From the NCBI GenBank assembly GCA_020025775.1, contig JAHHRN010000002.1, positions 124,001-188,000 of the forward strand: a DNA stretch of 64,000 nt, read 5' to 3'. Within the stretch, counting starts at the first letter, position 1. Each line of letters opens with the position of its first letter. Below the pieces are notes generated by a model, which ran no database searches, was not told the origin of the DNA, and worked only from the letters and a program-made list of their open reading frames with translations. Source of the DNA: Acutalibacter sp. (GTDB lineage: Bacteria > Bacillota > Clostridia > Oscillospirales > Acutalibacteraceae). Position numbers and translations under genes: made by a program. Shown piece after piece: positions 31,461 to 39,025 of this stretch.

Positions 31461-33869
31461 ATGGACTATAACGAATTTTTGAGCCTCAGAAGGCAGATTA
31501 TTGAAAACGAATTTAAAAAAATGAATGATATGCAGAAAAAAGCGGTCTTTCAGGTGAATGGACCGCTTTTAATTCTTGCAGGCGCAGGCAGCGGTAAAAC
31601 CACTGTGTTGGTAAACCGTATTGCCAATATGCTCAAATACGGTCAAGCTTATACCTCAGACCGTGCAGTTCGCACGCCGGACGATGCAGATATTGCCAAT
31701 ATGAAGGCACTTCTTGCAGGTAATGAAGAAGCTTATCCTGCAGTTGCCGATTTGCTTTCTTACGGCGCCCCGCAGCCATGGCAGATTTTGGCGATTACGT
31801 TCACCAACAAGGCGGCAAAAGAGTTGAAGGAACGTTTGGCGAAATCTTTAGGCGATGCCGCGGAGGATATTTGGGCAAGTACCTTCCATTCTTCCTGTGT
31901 TCGCATTTTAAGACGTAATGCCGATCTTTTGGGCTTTACAACACGTTTTACAATTTACGATACCGATGACAGCAAACGTGTCATGAAGGAATGCCAAAGA
32001 CTTTTAGGCATTGATGATAGATTTTTGCCGCATAAAATGATTTTAAACGAAATCAGCAAGGCAAAAGATGCCCTTGTAAGTCCTGCGGAATTTGCCAAAA
32101 CGGCGGGGCAGGATACAAGACTTCAAAAAATTGCAGAATGCTATAAAAAATATCAACAGCTTTTAAAACATGCGGATGCTATGGATTTTGATGATATCAT
32201 TTTCTATACTGTTCGCTTGCTGGAAGAGAATCCGGAAGTTTTAGAGCATTACCAAAACCAGTTCCGCTATATCATGGTGGATGAGTATCAGGATACTAAC
32301 CATGCGCAGTATCGTTTGACCTCTCTTTTGGCAGAGGGCAGAAGAAATATCTGCGTTGTCGGTGATGATGACCAGAGTATTTATAAATTCAGAGGCGCAA
32401 CGATTGAAAACATTTTAAGCTTTGAAACACGCTACGAAGACGCTATGGTCATCCGTTTGGAACAGAATTATCGTTCTACCCAGCGTATTTTGGATGCTGC
32501 AAACGCCGTTATTGCGAACAACGAGCAAAGAAAAGGTAAAAACCTTTGGACGGCAAACGGCAAGGGCGATAAAATCGTTGTGAAAGCAGCAGAGGATGAG
32601 CGTGCAGAAGCAGACTTCATTGCTGAGCAGATTTTAGACGACGTAGCGAAGGGTAAAAAATTTGGTGATCATGCCGTTTTATATCGTATGAATGCGCTTT
32701 CGGGCACAGTGGAACGCTCCTTCATTAAGCGTGCGATTCCATACCGTATTATTGCAGGTCATAAGTTCTATGACCGTATGGAAATCCGCGATATGATTGC
32801 TTATCTTTCCGTCATCAACAACCCTGCGGATAATGTACGTTTACAGCGCATTATCAACGTACCTAAGCGCAGTATCGGTGCAACAACTGTTAATAAACTT
32901 ATGGAAATGGCTGACGTTTTAGGCGTTTCTATGTTCGAAATCATTAAGACCGCAGATGAATATGAAGTTTTAAAACGCAGTGCACAAAAGCTTTTGGAAT
33001 TTGCGGCAATGATTGAACGTCTTTCTGCTTTTTCCGATACCGCAACACCTGCAGAAGTGCTTTCAAAGCTCATTGAAGAGACTTCCTATGTGGAATATCT
33101 TCGTACAACTGAGCCTGAGAAATTCGATGAAAGACTTCAAAACTTAGACGAACTTCTTTCTACACTCATGCGTTTTACAGAGGAGCATCCTGAAGGCACA
33201 CTTCGTGATTATTTGGAAGAAGTTGCCCTTCTTACGGATATCGATAACTATAATGCGGATGCAGATGCTGTTGTTTTAATGACTATGCATGCGGCAAAGG
33301 GTCTGGAATTCCCCGTTGTATTTATTAACGGTATGGAAGAAGGTATTTTCCCGAGCGGTATGGATGCAGAGGATGAAGAAGAACGCCGCTTGGCTTATGT
33401 CGGCATTACTAGAGCAAAAGAAAAATTGTTTCTCTCTTATGCCAAAACCAGAATCTTATACGGTTCTACCCACTATAATAGACAGTCAAGATTTATTGGT
33501 GAAATTCCGGAGGATCTCGTGGAATTCCGCGCTGCATCGCCGATGTTCAGCGGCTTTGGCTTCTCTACAGGTTCTGGTGCTTCAAAGCATACAGGCAGTT
33601 CTTCGCCGAGCAGAAGCACGGCGTCCCGTTCCGGCAGTGCATCTGCACCTTCTACAAATCGAGGCTTTACAAAGCCGACGACGAAAAAAGCGACAGGAGG
33701 TGCACTACCCGATTTCCGTCCCGGCGATACAGTCGAGCATAAGGCGTTCGGTATCGGCGTAATTTCAACTGTTCGTCCTATGGGAAATGATATGCTTTTA
33801 GAGGTTGCTTTCCAAAAAGCCGGCACAAAAAAGCTTATGGCGCGCATGGCAAATTTAACGAAAAAATAA
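31461..33869 (+). CDS. pcrA: ATP-dependent DNA helicase PcrA/UvrD
   Basis: An 802-residue SF1A helicase. Walker A AGAGSGKTT is at residues 40-48; ITFTNKAAKEL, MVDEYQDTNHAQYR, GDDDQSIYKFRGA, LEQNYRST, MTMHAAKGLEFPVVF and YVGITRAKEKLFLSY are the remaining motifs in order. A Ser/Gly-rich linker (about 690-740) joins a C-terminal Tudor-like domain (FRPGDTVEHKAFGIGVIST) that binds RNA polymerase in PcrA. The region around 70-110 is longer than usual. ATG at 31461 follows ACGGAGT; the upstream TTG at 31431 lacks a site. It unwinds DNA 3'-5' in excision repair and rolling-circle replication. Confidence 0.96.
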   Translation: MDYNEFLSLRRQIIENEFKKMNDMQKKAVFQVNGPLLILAGAGSGKTTVLVNRIANMLKYGQAYTSDRAVRTPDDADIANMKALLAGNEEAYPAVADLLSYGAPQPWQILAITFTNKAAKELKERLAKSLGDAAEDIWASTFHSSCVRILRRNADLLGFTTRFTIYDTDDSKRVMKECQRLLGIDDRFLPHKMILNEISKAKDALVSPAEFAKTAGQDTRLQKIAECYKKYQQLLKHADAMDFDDIIFYTVRLLEENPEVLEHYQNQFRYIMVDEYQDTNHAQYRLTSLLAEGRRNICVVGDDDQSIYKFRGATIENILSFETRYEDAMVIRLEQNYRSTQRILDAANAVIANNEQRKGKNLWTANGKGDKIVVKAAEDERAEADFIAEQILDDVAKGKKFGDHAVLYRMNALSGTVERSFIKRAIPYRIIAGHKFYDRMEIRDMIAYLSVINNPADNVRLQRIINVPKRSIGATTVNKLMEMADVLGVSMFEIIKTADEYEVLKRSAQKLLEFAAMIERLSAFSDTATPAEVLSKLIEETSYVEYLRTTEPEKFDERLQNLDELLSTLMRFTEEHPEGTLRDYLEEVALLTDIDNYNADADAVVLMTMHAAKGLEFPVVFINGMEEGIFPSGMDAEDEEERRLAYVGITRAKEKLFLSYAKTRILYGSTHYNRQSRFIGEIPEDLVEFRAASPMFSGFGFSTGSGASKHTGSSSPSRSTASRSGSASAPSTNRGFTKPTTKKATGGALPDFRPGDTVEHKAFGIGVISTVRPMGNDMLLEVAFQKAGTKKLMARMANLTKK

Positions 33870-33875
33870 AAAATG

Positions 33876-33906
33876 AAAAAGACACCTCTTTCGGGGTGTC
33901 TTTTTT
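33876..33906 (+). terminator. Rho-independent terminator of pcrA
   Basis: AAAAAGACACC, TCTTTC, GGGGTGTCTTTTTT. Confidence 0.9.
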
Positions 33907-33910
33907 GCAT

Positions 33911-33950
33911 AAAAACACCCTGTATCCTTGCGGAGACAGGGTGCAATTTT
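33911..33950 (-). terminator. Terminator of the convergent rodA-like gene
   Basis: CACCCTGT (33916) pairs with ACAGGGTG (33936); on the minus strand it follows the rodA-like stop and runs into TTTTT. Confidence 0.75.
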
Positions 33951-33955
33951 TTTCT

Positions 33956-35128
33956 TTAGTTTTTCTTTTTTAAGCTGTCATAAATGTGAATATCTTCTGC
34001 GCCTCGGTCACAGTTGTGTCTGTAAATACTGAGCACCAAGCCTATACCAATATAGACACTGAGGTTGGAAGAACCACCCGCGGAGAAGAAGGGAAGTGTA
34101 ATACCGATACAAGGCAGAAGCATTAAGCACATGCCGATATTGATGATGACCTGACCGACAAGCATGGCACTGATACCGCTGCAAATAAGATTGGTAGAGT
34201 GCTCACGGGATTTTTTTCCGATAAAGAGAATGCGTATCGCAATAAAGGCAAGCAGAGAAAGAGCAACAATACAGCCAATAAAGCCAAGTTCTTCGCCAAT
34301 AGGACTGAAAATCATATCGTTTTGTGCTTCGGGAACGTAGCCTGCCTGCGTATAAGCGCCTTTAAATAAGCCTTGTCCCGAAATACCGCCCGCACCGATT
34401 GCCGTAAGCGCTCGCTCTTGCTGGTAAATAATATCGGGATATTGTTCCGGATAGATTAACGCTAAAAATCGATTCTTCTGAATCGAAGAGAACATGAACA
34501 TCCAAACCAGAGGGGAGATGGCAGCAACAAAGCCGATACCGCCTAAGAAATAGCCCCAGTGTACGCCTGCAACAAAGAGCATAGCAACCGTAATGAGCAT
34601 GAATACAAGCGCTGAACCCATGTCGCCGGTCTTAATAACCAAAAGTGTGGGAATTAAAGCGTGAATGGCGAGAAGCGCAATGCTGAGCGGATGATTGATT
34701 TTATCTTTAAGTTTTTCCAAATGCACGCTGAAGGTAATGATAAAGCCGATTTTAACAAATTCCGAAGGCTGAATACTAAAGAATTTAAATTTAATCCAGG
34801 TGTGAACATCCGGTCTTTCCTGCGGTCCGGAACCAATGAAGAATAAGAGAATCATACTAATTAGCGAAACAATGCCAATGATGGCCCAAAGCTTCGTGAA
34901 TACCTCGTAATTAAAATACGAAATAAAAAGCGAAAGCATAATGCCTATGATAATGGCGATGAGCATAATTAAACTGTCACGTGAAAGCACTTCTCCGGGA
35001 TTTAATTTGAATTTCGTTGCACTGCAAACCATAATAAACCCGAAAATGGAGGTTAATATGCAAGTAATCAGAAGCACTAAATCGGTTTCTTTAAAAAATA
35101 ATTTTACTGATTCAAGTCTTTTTTTCAT
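33956..35128 (-). CDS. RodA/FtsW/SpoVE-type peptidoglycan glycosyltransferase
   Basis: A 390-residue SEDS protein with about ten membrane helices. Signature segments are QPSEFVKIGFIITFSVHLEK, the catalytic-loop region of WLPEAQNDM-like form (VPEAQNDMIFSPIGEELGFI) and the closing LPFFSAGGSSNLSVYIGIGL. It polymerises lipid II at the outer membrane face with a class B PBP. RodA is more likely than FtsW because the gene stands outside a division cluster, but this is not certain. ATG at 35128 with AAAGGAT is preferred to the upstream alternative. No partner PBP is in view. Confidence 0.9.
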   Translation of the reverse strand: MKKRLESVKLFFKETDLVLLITCILTSIFGFIMVCSATKFKLNPGEVLSRDSLIMLIAIIIGIMLSLFISYFNYEVFTKLWAIIGIVSLISMILLFFIGSGPQERPDVHTWIKFKFFSIQPSEFVKIGFIITFSVHLEKLKDKINHPLSIALLAIHALIPTLLVIKTGDMGSALVFMLITVAMLFVAGVHWGYFLGGIGFVAAISPLVWMFMFSSIQKNRFLALIYPEQYPDIIYQQERALTAIGAGGISGQGLFKGAYTQAGYVPEAQNDMIFSPIGEELGFIGCIVALSLLAFIAIRILFIGKKSREHSTNLICSGISAMLVGQVIINIGMCLMLLPCIGITLPFFSAGGSSNLSVYIGIGLVLSIYRHNCDRGAEDIHIYDSLKKKN

Positions 35129-35207
35129 AGAATAATCCTTTATTGTCTGTTGCCGCTGTGGCATGTTTTTTTAAACAAAGTGAGACAAAAAACGCAGTCT
35201 CTAGATT

Positions 35208-35236
35208 ATTATAGTATGTCATAGGCGTAATTTCAA
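35208..35236 (-). promoter_or_regulatory. SigA-type promoter of the rodA-like gene
   Basis: On the minus strand TTGAAA, 17 bases, TATAAT. It diverges from the tsaE promoter ten bases away. Confidence 0.6.
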
Positions 35237-35246
35237 GGAAAAACTA

Positions 35247-35275
35247 TTTACGAAACAGAAAAAGCGTGGTAAAAT
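35247..35275 (+). promoter_or_regulatory. SigA-type promoter of tsaE-tsaB
   Basis: TTTACG, 17 bases, TAAAAT, with the start codon only 16 bases downstream, so the leader is very short. Confidence 0.55.
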
Positions 35276-35290
35276 ACTTCTGGTGATTTT

Positions 35291-35725
35291 ATGGAAACCT
35301 ATTTTTCAAATAGCTACAAAGAGACCGTAGCGCTCGGTGAAAAACTCGGTGCAGCTCTACATGGTGGTAGAGTGATTGCCTTTTTCGGCGGTCTCGGTGT
35401 AGGTAAAACGGCTTTTGTAACCGGCATTGCAAAAGGTATGGGTCTCACCTCGGCGGTGAGCAGTCCCACATTCTCTATTGTGCAGGTTTACGGTAAGCAT
35501 GAGGAACTTTGTCATTTTGATATGTATCGTGTGGATTCTTGGGATGCTTTAGATTCCACCGGTTATTTTGAATATATGGATGCCGGTGCAGTGCTTTGCG
35601 TAGAGTGGAGCGAAAATATTGAAAATGCGCTTCCTGATGATGCAATTCGCATTACCATTACACGCGGTGAACAAGACGATGCACGTCGCATTGATATAGA
35701 AGGATTGGAGGAACGTCTGTCATGA
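35291..35725 (+). CDS. tsaE: tRNA t6A synthesis ATPase TsaE
   Basis: A 144-residue P-loop ATPase of normal length. Walker A is GGLGVGKTAFVTGIAKG; SSPTFSIVQVY and FDMYRV are the other family signatures. With TsaB and TsaD it makes threonylcarbamoyladenosine at position 37 of ANN-decoding tRNAs. It overlaps tsaB by four bases. GGTGAT just before the ATG may be the ribosome binding site. Confidence 0.96.
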   Translation: METYFSNSYKETVALGEKLGAALHGGRVIAFFGGLGVGKTAFVTGIAKGMGLTSAVSSPTFSIVQVYGKHEELCHFDMYRVDSWDALDSTGYFEYMDAGAVLCVEWSENIENALPDDAIRITITRGEQDDARRIDIEGLEERLS

Positions 35726-36420
35726 GAATATTAGCTTTAGATTGTGCCTCTGTTTCTGCCGGCGTAGCACTTTTAGACGAGGAGGTTGTCTTAGGGGAAG
35801 CGTTTACCAATGTAAAGTTGACCCACAGCCAAACCCTTTTACCCATGGTAGAGGAGCTTTTTAAAAATACACAAATCCCGATGGATTCCGTAGACGGGTT
35901 TGCCGTAACGGTTGGCCCCGGCTCCTTTACAGGCGTCAGAATTGGTGTTGCGGCAGTTAAAGGAATGGCAGATGCTTTAAAGAAGCCCTGCTACGCGGTA
36001 TCGGCTTTAGAAGCCGCCGCTTATCCCTTCAGAAGCTTTGACGGTATTGTTTGCCCTCTGATGGATGCAAGACGAGACCAAGTATATACAGCTTTGTTCC
36101 GTGGCAAAAATCGCCTTTTAGAAGATTCGGCGATGAGCACTGCGGAGCTTTCAGAAATTTTAAAGCAGTATGAGAACGAAAAGGTGCTTTTGGTCGGAGA
36201 CGGTGCGCAAAAGGGCATGGATGCCTTTGTAAAAGACGGCAACAGATTCTCTCTTGCTCCTTCGCAGTTTCGATTTGTCCGCGCTTCTTCTGTCGGACTT
36301 TTAGCTAAAGAGCATATCGCAAATGGTGAAGATGGTGTAAAGGCACAGGCACTTTTGCCGATGTACTTACGCTTGCCTCAGGCACAAAGAGAGCTCAACA
36401 ACAAAAAGAAAAATTTATAA
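35722..36420 (+). CDS. tsaB: tRNA t6A synthesis protein TsaB
   Basis: A 232-residue ASKHA-fold protein. ILALDCASVSAGVALLDEE is the N-terminal phosphate-loop-like segment, and GPGSFTGVRIGVAAVKGMA the TsaB signature. It scaffolds TsaD and TsaE in t6A formation. The often neighbouring rimI and tsaD are not here, and rpiB follows instead. Confidence 0.95.
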   Translation: MRILALDCASVSAGVALLDEEVVLGEAFTNVKLTHSQTLLPMVEELFKNTQIPMDSVDGFAVTVGPGSFTGVRIGVAAVKGMADALKKPCYAVSALEAAAYPFRSFDGIVCPLMDARRDQVYTALFRGKNRLLEDSAMSTAELSEILKQYENEKVLLVGDGAQKGMDAFVKDGNRFSLAPSQFRFVRASSVGLLAKEHIANGEDGVKAQALLPMYLRLPQAQRELNNKKKNL

Positions 36421-36451
36421 ATAAAAATAAACAGATTAAAGGAGAAAAACA

Positions 36452-36892
36452 ATGGTTTATTTAGGTGCAGATCACGGCGGATTCTTATTAAAAGAAGCTA
36501 TTAAAGCACACTTAGAAGAGCAGGGCATTGCAGTTACCGATTGTGGTACCTATTCCGAGGAGTCCGTAGACTATCCGTTAATTGCAAAAGAAACTTGTCA
36601 GCGTATTTTGGCTGATGAGGGTAGCCTTGGTATTCTTTGCTGCGGTACAGGTATTGGTATCTCCATGTCCGCAAACAAAGTAAAGGGCATCAGAGCGGCA
36701 TGCTGCTCTGACTATTTCAGCGCAAAATACACTCGTCTTCACAACAACGCCAACGTACTTTGCATGGGCGGCAGAGTCATCGGCCCTGGTGCAGCTTGCG
36801 AGCTTGTAGATGTTTTCTTGAACACAGAGTTCGAGGGCGGCCGTCATCAGAGAAGAGTAGACCAGATTACAGCTATTGAAAACGAACAGTAA
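36452..36892 (+). CDS. rpiB: Ribose-5-phosphate isomerase B
   Basis: A 146-residue sugar-phosphate isomerase. GADHGGFLLKEAIKAHL opens the protein, GILCCGTGIGISMSANK holds the active-site Cys and the anion loop, and RLHNNANVLCMGGR the conserved His/Asn. It interconverts ribulose- and ribose-5-phosphate in the pentose phosphate pathway, feeding PRPP for the neighbouring upp enzyme. AAAGGAG precedes the ATG. Confidence 0.95.
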   Translation: MVYLGADHGGFLLKEAIKAHLEEQGIAVTDCGTYSEESVDYPLIAKETCQRILADEGSLGILCCGTGIGISMSANKVKGIRAACCSDYFSAKYTRLHNNANVLCMGGRVIGPGAACELVDVFLNTEFEGGRHQRRVDQITAIENEQ

Positions 36893-36919
36893 TTTTTTAA
36901 CAGAAACAAAAATAAATTC

Positions 36920-36948
36920 TTGTAATTTTTTGTCTGCTGTTATATAAT
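36920..36948 (+). promoter_or_regulatory. SigA-type promoter of upp
   Basis: TTGTAA, 17 bases, TATAAT, about 35 bases before the start. Confidence 0.65.
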
Positions 36949-36983
36949 AACTAAGAAAAGAAAATATTTGGAGGCTTACGGTT

Positions 36984-37613
36984 ATGGGAAAAGTAACTAT
37001 TACCAATCATCCGCTTATTCAGCATAAGCTCACACTTTTACGCGATAAAAATACTGGCTCTAAGGAGTTCCGTGCACTTGTTCAGGAAATTGCAATGCTC
37101 ATGTGCTATGAAGCAACACGTGATTTGCCGTTAGAAGAAGTAGAAATTGAAACTCCTATGGCTATGGCAAAAACAAAGGTTATTTCCGGTAAAACTTTAG
37201 CATTCGTTCCGATTCTTCGTGCAGGTACCGGCATGCTCGGTGGTGTTTTGGAACTTGTTCCTTCTGCAAAGGTCGGTCACATCGGTATGTACAGAGACCC
37301 GGAAACCGTAAAGCCGATTCCTTATTATTGCAAATTGCCGTCAGATATTTCTCAGCGTGAAGTTATCGTTTTAGACCCGATGCTTGCAACCGGCGGTTCT
37401 GCAATCGATGCAATTTCTCAGATTAAGACCTATAATCCGAAGTCCATTAAGTTTATGGGCATCATTGCCGCTCCCGAAGGCTTAGATGCGCTCACAAAGG
37501 CACATCCGGACGTTGATATTTTCTGCGCAGCTTTGGATGAGAGACTGGATGAGCACAGCTACATTCTTCCCGGCCTCGGCGATGCAGGCGACCGTATTTT
37601 CGGTACAAAATAA
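36984..37613 (+). CDS. upp: Uracil phosphoribosyltransferase
   Basis: A 209-residue enzyme of exact family length. TNHPLIQHKLTLLRDKNTGS starts the protein; ILRAGTGMLGGVLELVPSA and VLDPMLATGGSAIDAI are the uracil- and PRPP-binding motifs; GLGDAGDRIFGT closes it. It salvages uracil to UMP. A terminator follows at once, so it is a one-gene unit. Confidence 0.97.
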   Translation: MGKVTITNHPLIQHKLTLLRDKNTGSKEFRALVQEIAMLMCYEATRDLPLEEVEIETPMAMAKTKVISGKTLAFVPILRAGTGMLGGVLELVPSAKVGHIGMYRDPETVKPIPYYCKLPSDISQREVIVLDPMLATGGSAIDAISQIKTYNPKSIKFMGIIAAPEGLDALTKAHPDVDIFCAALDERLDEHSYILPGLGDAGDRIFGTK

Positions 37614-37626
37614 GTAAGATACTAAG

Positions 37627-37658
37627 AAAAGAGCGGATAGATTCTATCCGCTCTTTTT
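37627..37658 (+). terminator. Rho-independent terminator of upp
   Basis: AAAAGAGCGGATAG, ATT, CTATCCGCTCTTTTT: perfect 14-base stem. Confidence 0.92.
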
Positions 37659-37674
37659 ACATTTGGAGAAAGCT

Positions 37675-38172
37675 ATGGCAGAAAATCAAAAGAAAACGCA
37701 TGTAGAGCACCCTATACCACCTTTATATAATTCAGAAAGTGAAATCTTGATTTTAGGAAGCTTTCCGTCGGTGAAATCCCGGGAAAGCATGTTCTTTTAC
37801 GGACATCCGCAAAACCGTTTTTGGAAAGTTTTGGCTTCTTTAACAGAGGAACCTGTTCCTACTACTGTAGAAGAAAAGAAAGCACTTGCCCTAAAACACC
37901 ACATTGCGCTTTGGGACGTTTTAGCTTCCTGCGATATAGTTGGTTCTTCGGATTCCAGTATCGAAAACGCATTACCGAACGATATTTCGAGGATTTTAAG
38001 GGAGTCCAAGGTGAAACGTATTTTTACCAACGGGAAAACAGCTTACAATTATTATAATCGCTATTTGTTAAAGGAAACAAAGGTCGAAGCACAGCTTCTA
38101 CCATCTACGAGCCCTGCCAATGCCGCATGGAATTTAGAAAAGCTGTTGTCGGTGTGGTCTATCATTTTATGA
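37675..38172 (+). CDS. Uracil/hypoxanthine-DNA glycosylase (MUG-like)
   Basis: A 165-residue member of the uracil-DNA glycosylase superfamily, resembling the DNA-deoxyinosine glycosylase group. ILILGSFPSVKSRE and FYGHPQNRFWKVLA form the base-binding N-terminus and LLPSTSPANAAW the C-terminal DNA-intercalating loop. It would excise deaminated bases (hypoxanthine or uracil) from DNA. The ATG at 37675 follows TTGGAG; an in-frame TTG at 37663 is within that site. Its last six bases overlap the end of the convergent amidase gene. Confidence 0.87.
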   Translation: MAENQKKTHVEHPIPPLYNSESEILILGSFPSVKSRESMFFYGHPQNRFWKVLASLTEEPVPTTVEEKKALALKHHIALWDVLASCDIVGSSDSSIENALPNDISRILRESKVKRIFTNGKTAYNYYNRYLLKETKVEAQLLPSTSPANAAWNLEKLLSVWSIIL

Positions 38173-38856
38173 AGCTTCATTTATAAATTTTAGGAGTGTA
38201 GCTTCAATTCCTGAGGCGATACATTCTGCATATTCCTCTAAATAGGTGTCAAAAAGTTCATTGTCTTCCGGACTTGTTACGAAGCCGATTTCAGCAAGAC
38301 AACTCGGCATTTTTGTGTGGGCGTTAACGTAGTAGTTACCGTCTGCATTTTTTATATAACCGGTTTTTACACCGCGCGCTTTGGTAATATGTCCGCTGGC
38401 ATTTAGGTTACTGAGCATCGTTTCTGCAAGAAAATAATCCGCCTTTTCCGGCGTGTTTTTTACCCACATTTCCATACCTTTGCCTTTTTCGGAGCTGTTT
38501 CTATGTATTGATACAAACAAGGCACAATGCTTTTGATTGGCAAAAGTACAACGTTCGTCAAGGGTGCGAAAGGTGTCATCTTCGCGCGTCATATAGACCG
38601 GAATGCCTTTAGCTTCCAGTTTGTCGCGTACTAAAAGTGAAAGCCGTAATACGTCATCTTTTTCCAGCCGCCCTTCATACGTTGCGCCGGAATCATGTCC
38701 GCCGTGCCCGGGGTCAATGCATACGGAAGGCGCTTCTGCGACCTTACGAATGGGTAAGGTGCACACATAGACGGTCAGCATTGTTGCGACGACAGTTAAA
38801 AAAACAAAAAGCAAAAGGAATATGCTGTTTAAACATCTTTTTCTAAAACGTTTCAT
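38167..38856 (-). CDS. N-acetylmuramoyl-L-alanine amidase, CwlD-like
   Basis: A 229-residue amidase_3 enzyme. An N-terminal signal anchor (about 10-32) precedes the zinc catalytic domain: CIDPGHGGHDSGA has the first His, FVSIHRNSSEKG the second, and CLAEIGFVTSPEDN the catalytic Glu. The compact single-domain form and length resemble CwlD, which makes muramic delta-lactam in the spore cortex; a vegetative role is also possible. On the minus strand GTATG, 16 bases, CATTATA lies 18 bases upstream, a weak forespore SigG-like pattern. Confidence 0.85.
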   Translation of the reverse strand: MKRFRKRCLNSIFLLLFVFLTVVATMLTVYVCTLPIRKVAEAPSVCIDPGHGGHDSGATYEGRLEKDDVLRLSLLVRDKLEAKGIPVYMTREDDTFRTLDERCTFANQKHCALFVSIHRNSSEKGKGMEMWVKNTPEKADYFLAETMLSNLNASGHITKARGVKTGYIKNADGNYYVNAHTKMPSCLAEIGFVTSPEDNELFDTYLEEYAECIASGIEATLLKFINEAS

Positions 38857-38965
38857 GTTATCACCAAATCCAGTATAATGTTTTCGTCCCGGAAATCATA
38901 CCTTATAGAATTCTTTAAACATAAAATTCTATGTACGAAATTCTGTACTTATGCAGGGGTTCGGC

Positions 38966-38994
38966 TTGTAAACCTTTTGGGTCTATGCTAAAAT
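38966..38994 (+). promoter_or_regulatory. SigA-type promoter of addBA
   Basis: TTGTAA, 17 bases, TAAAAT, about 30 bases before addB. Confidence 0.65.
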
Positions 38995-39025
38995 AATAAA
39001 AAATATATACAAAGAGGGGAACAGA

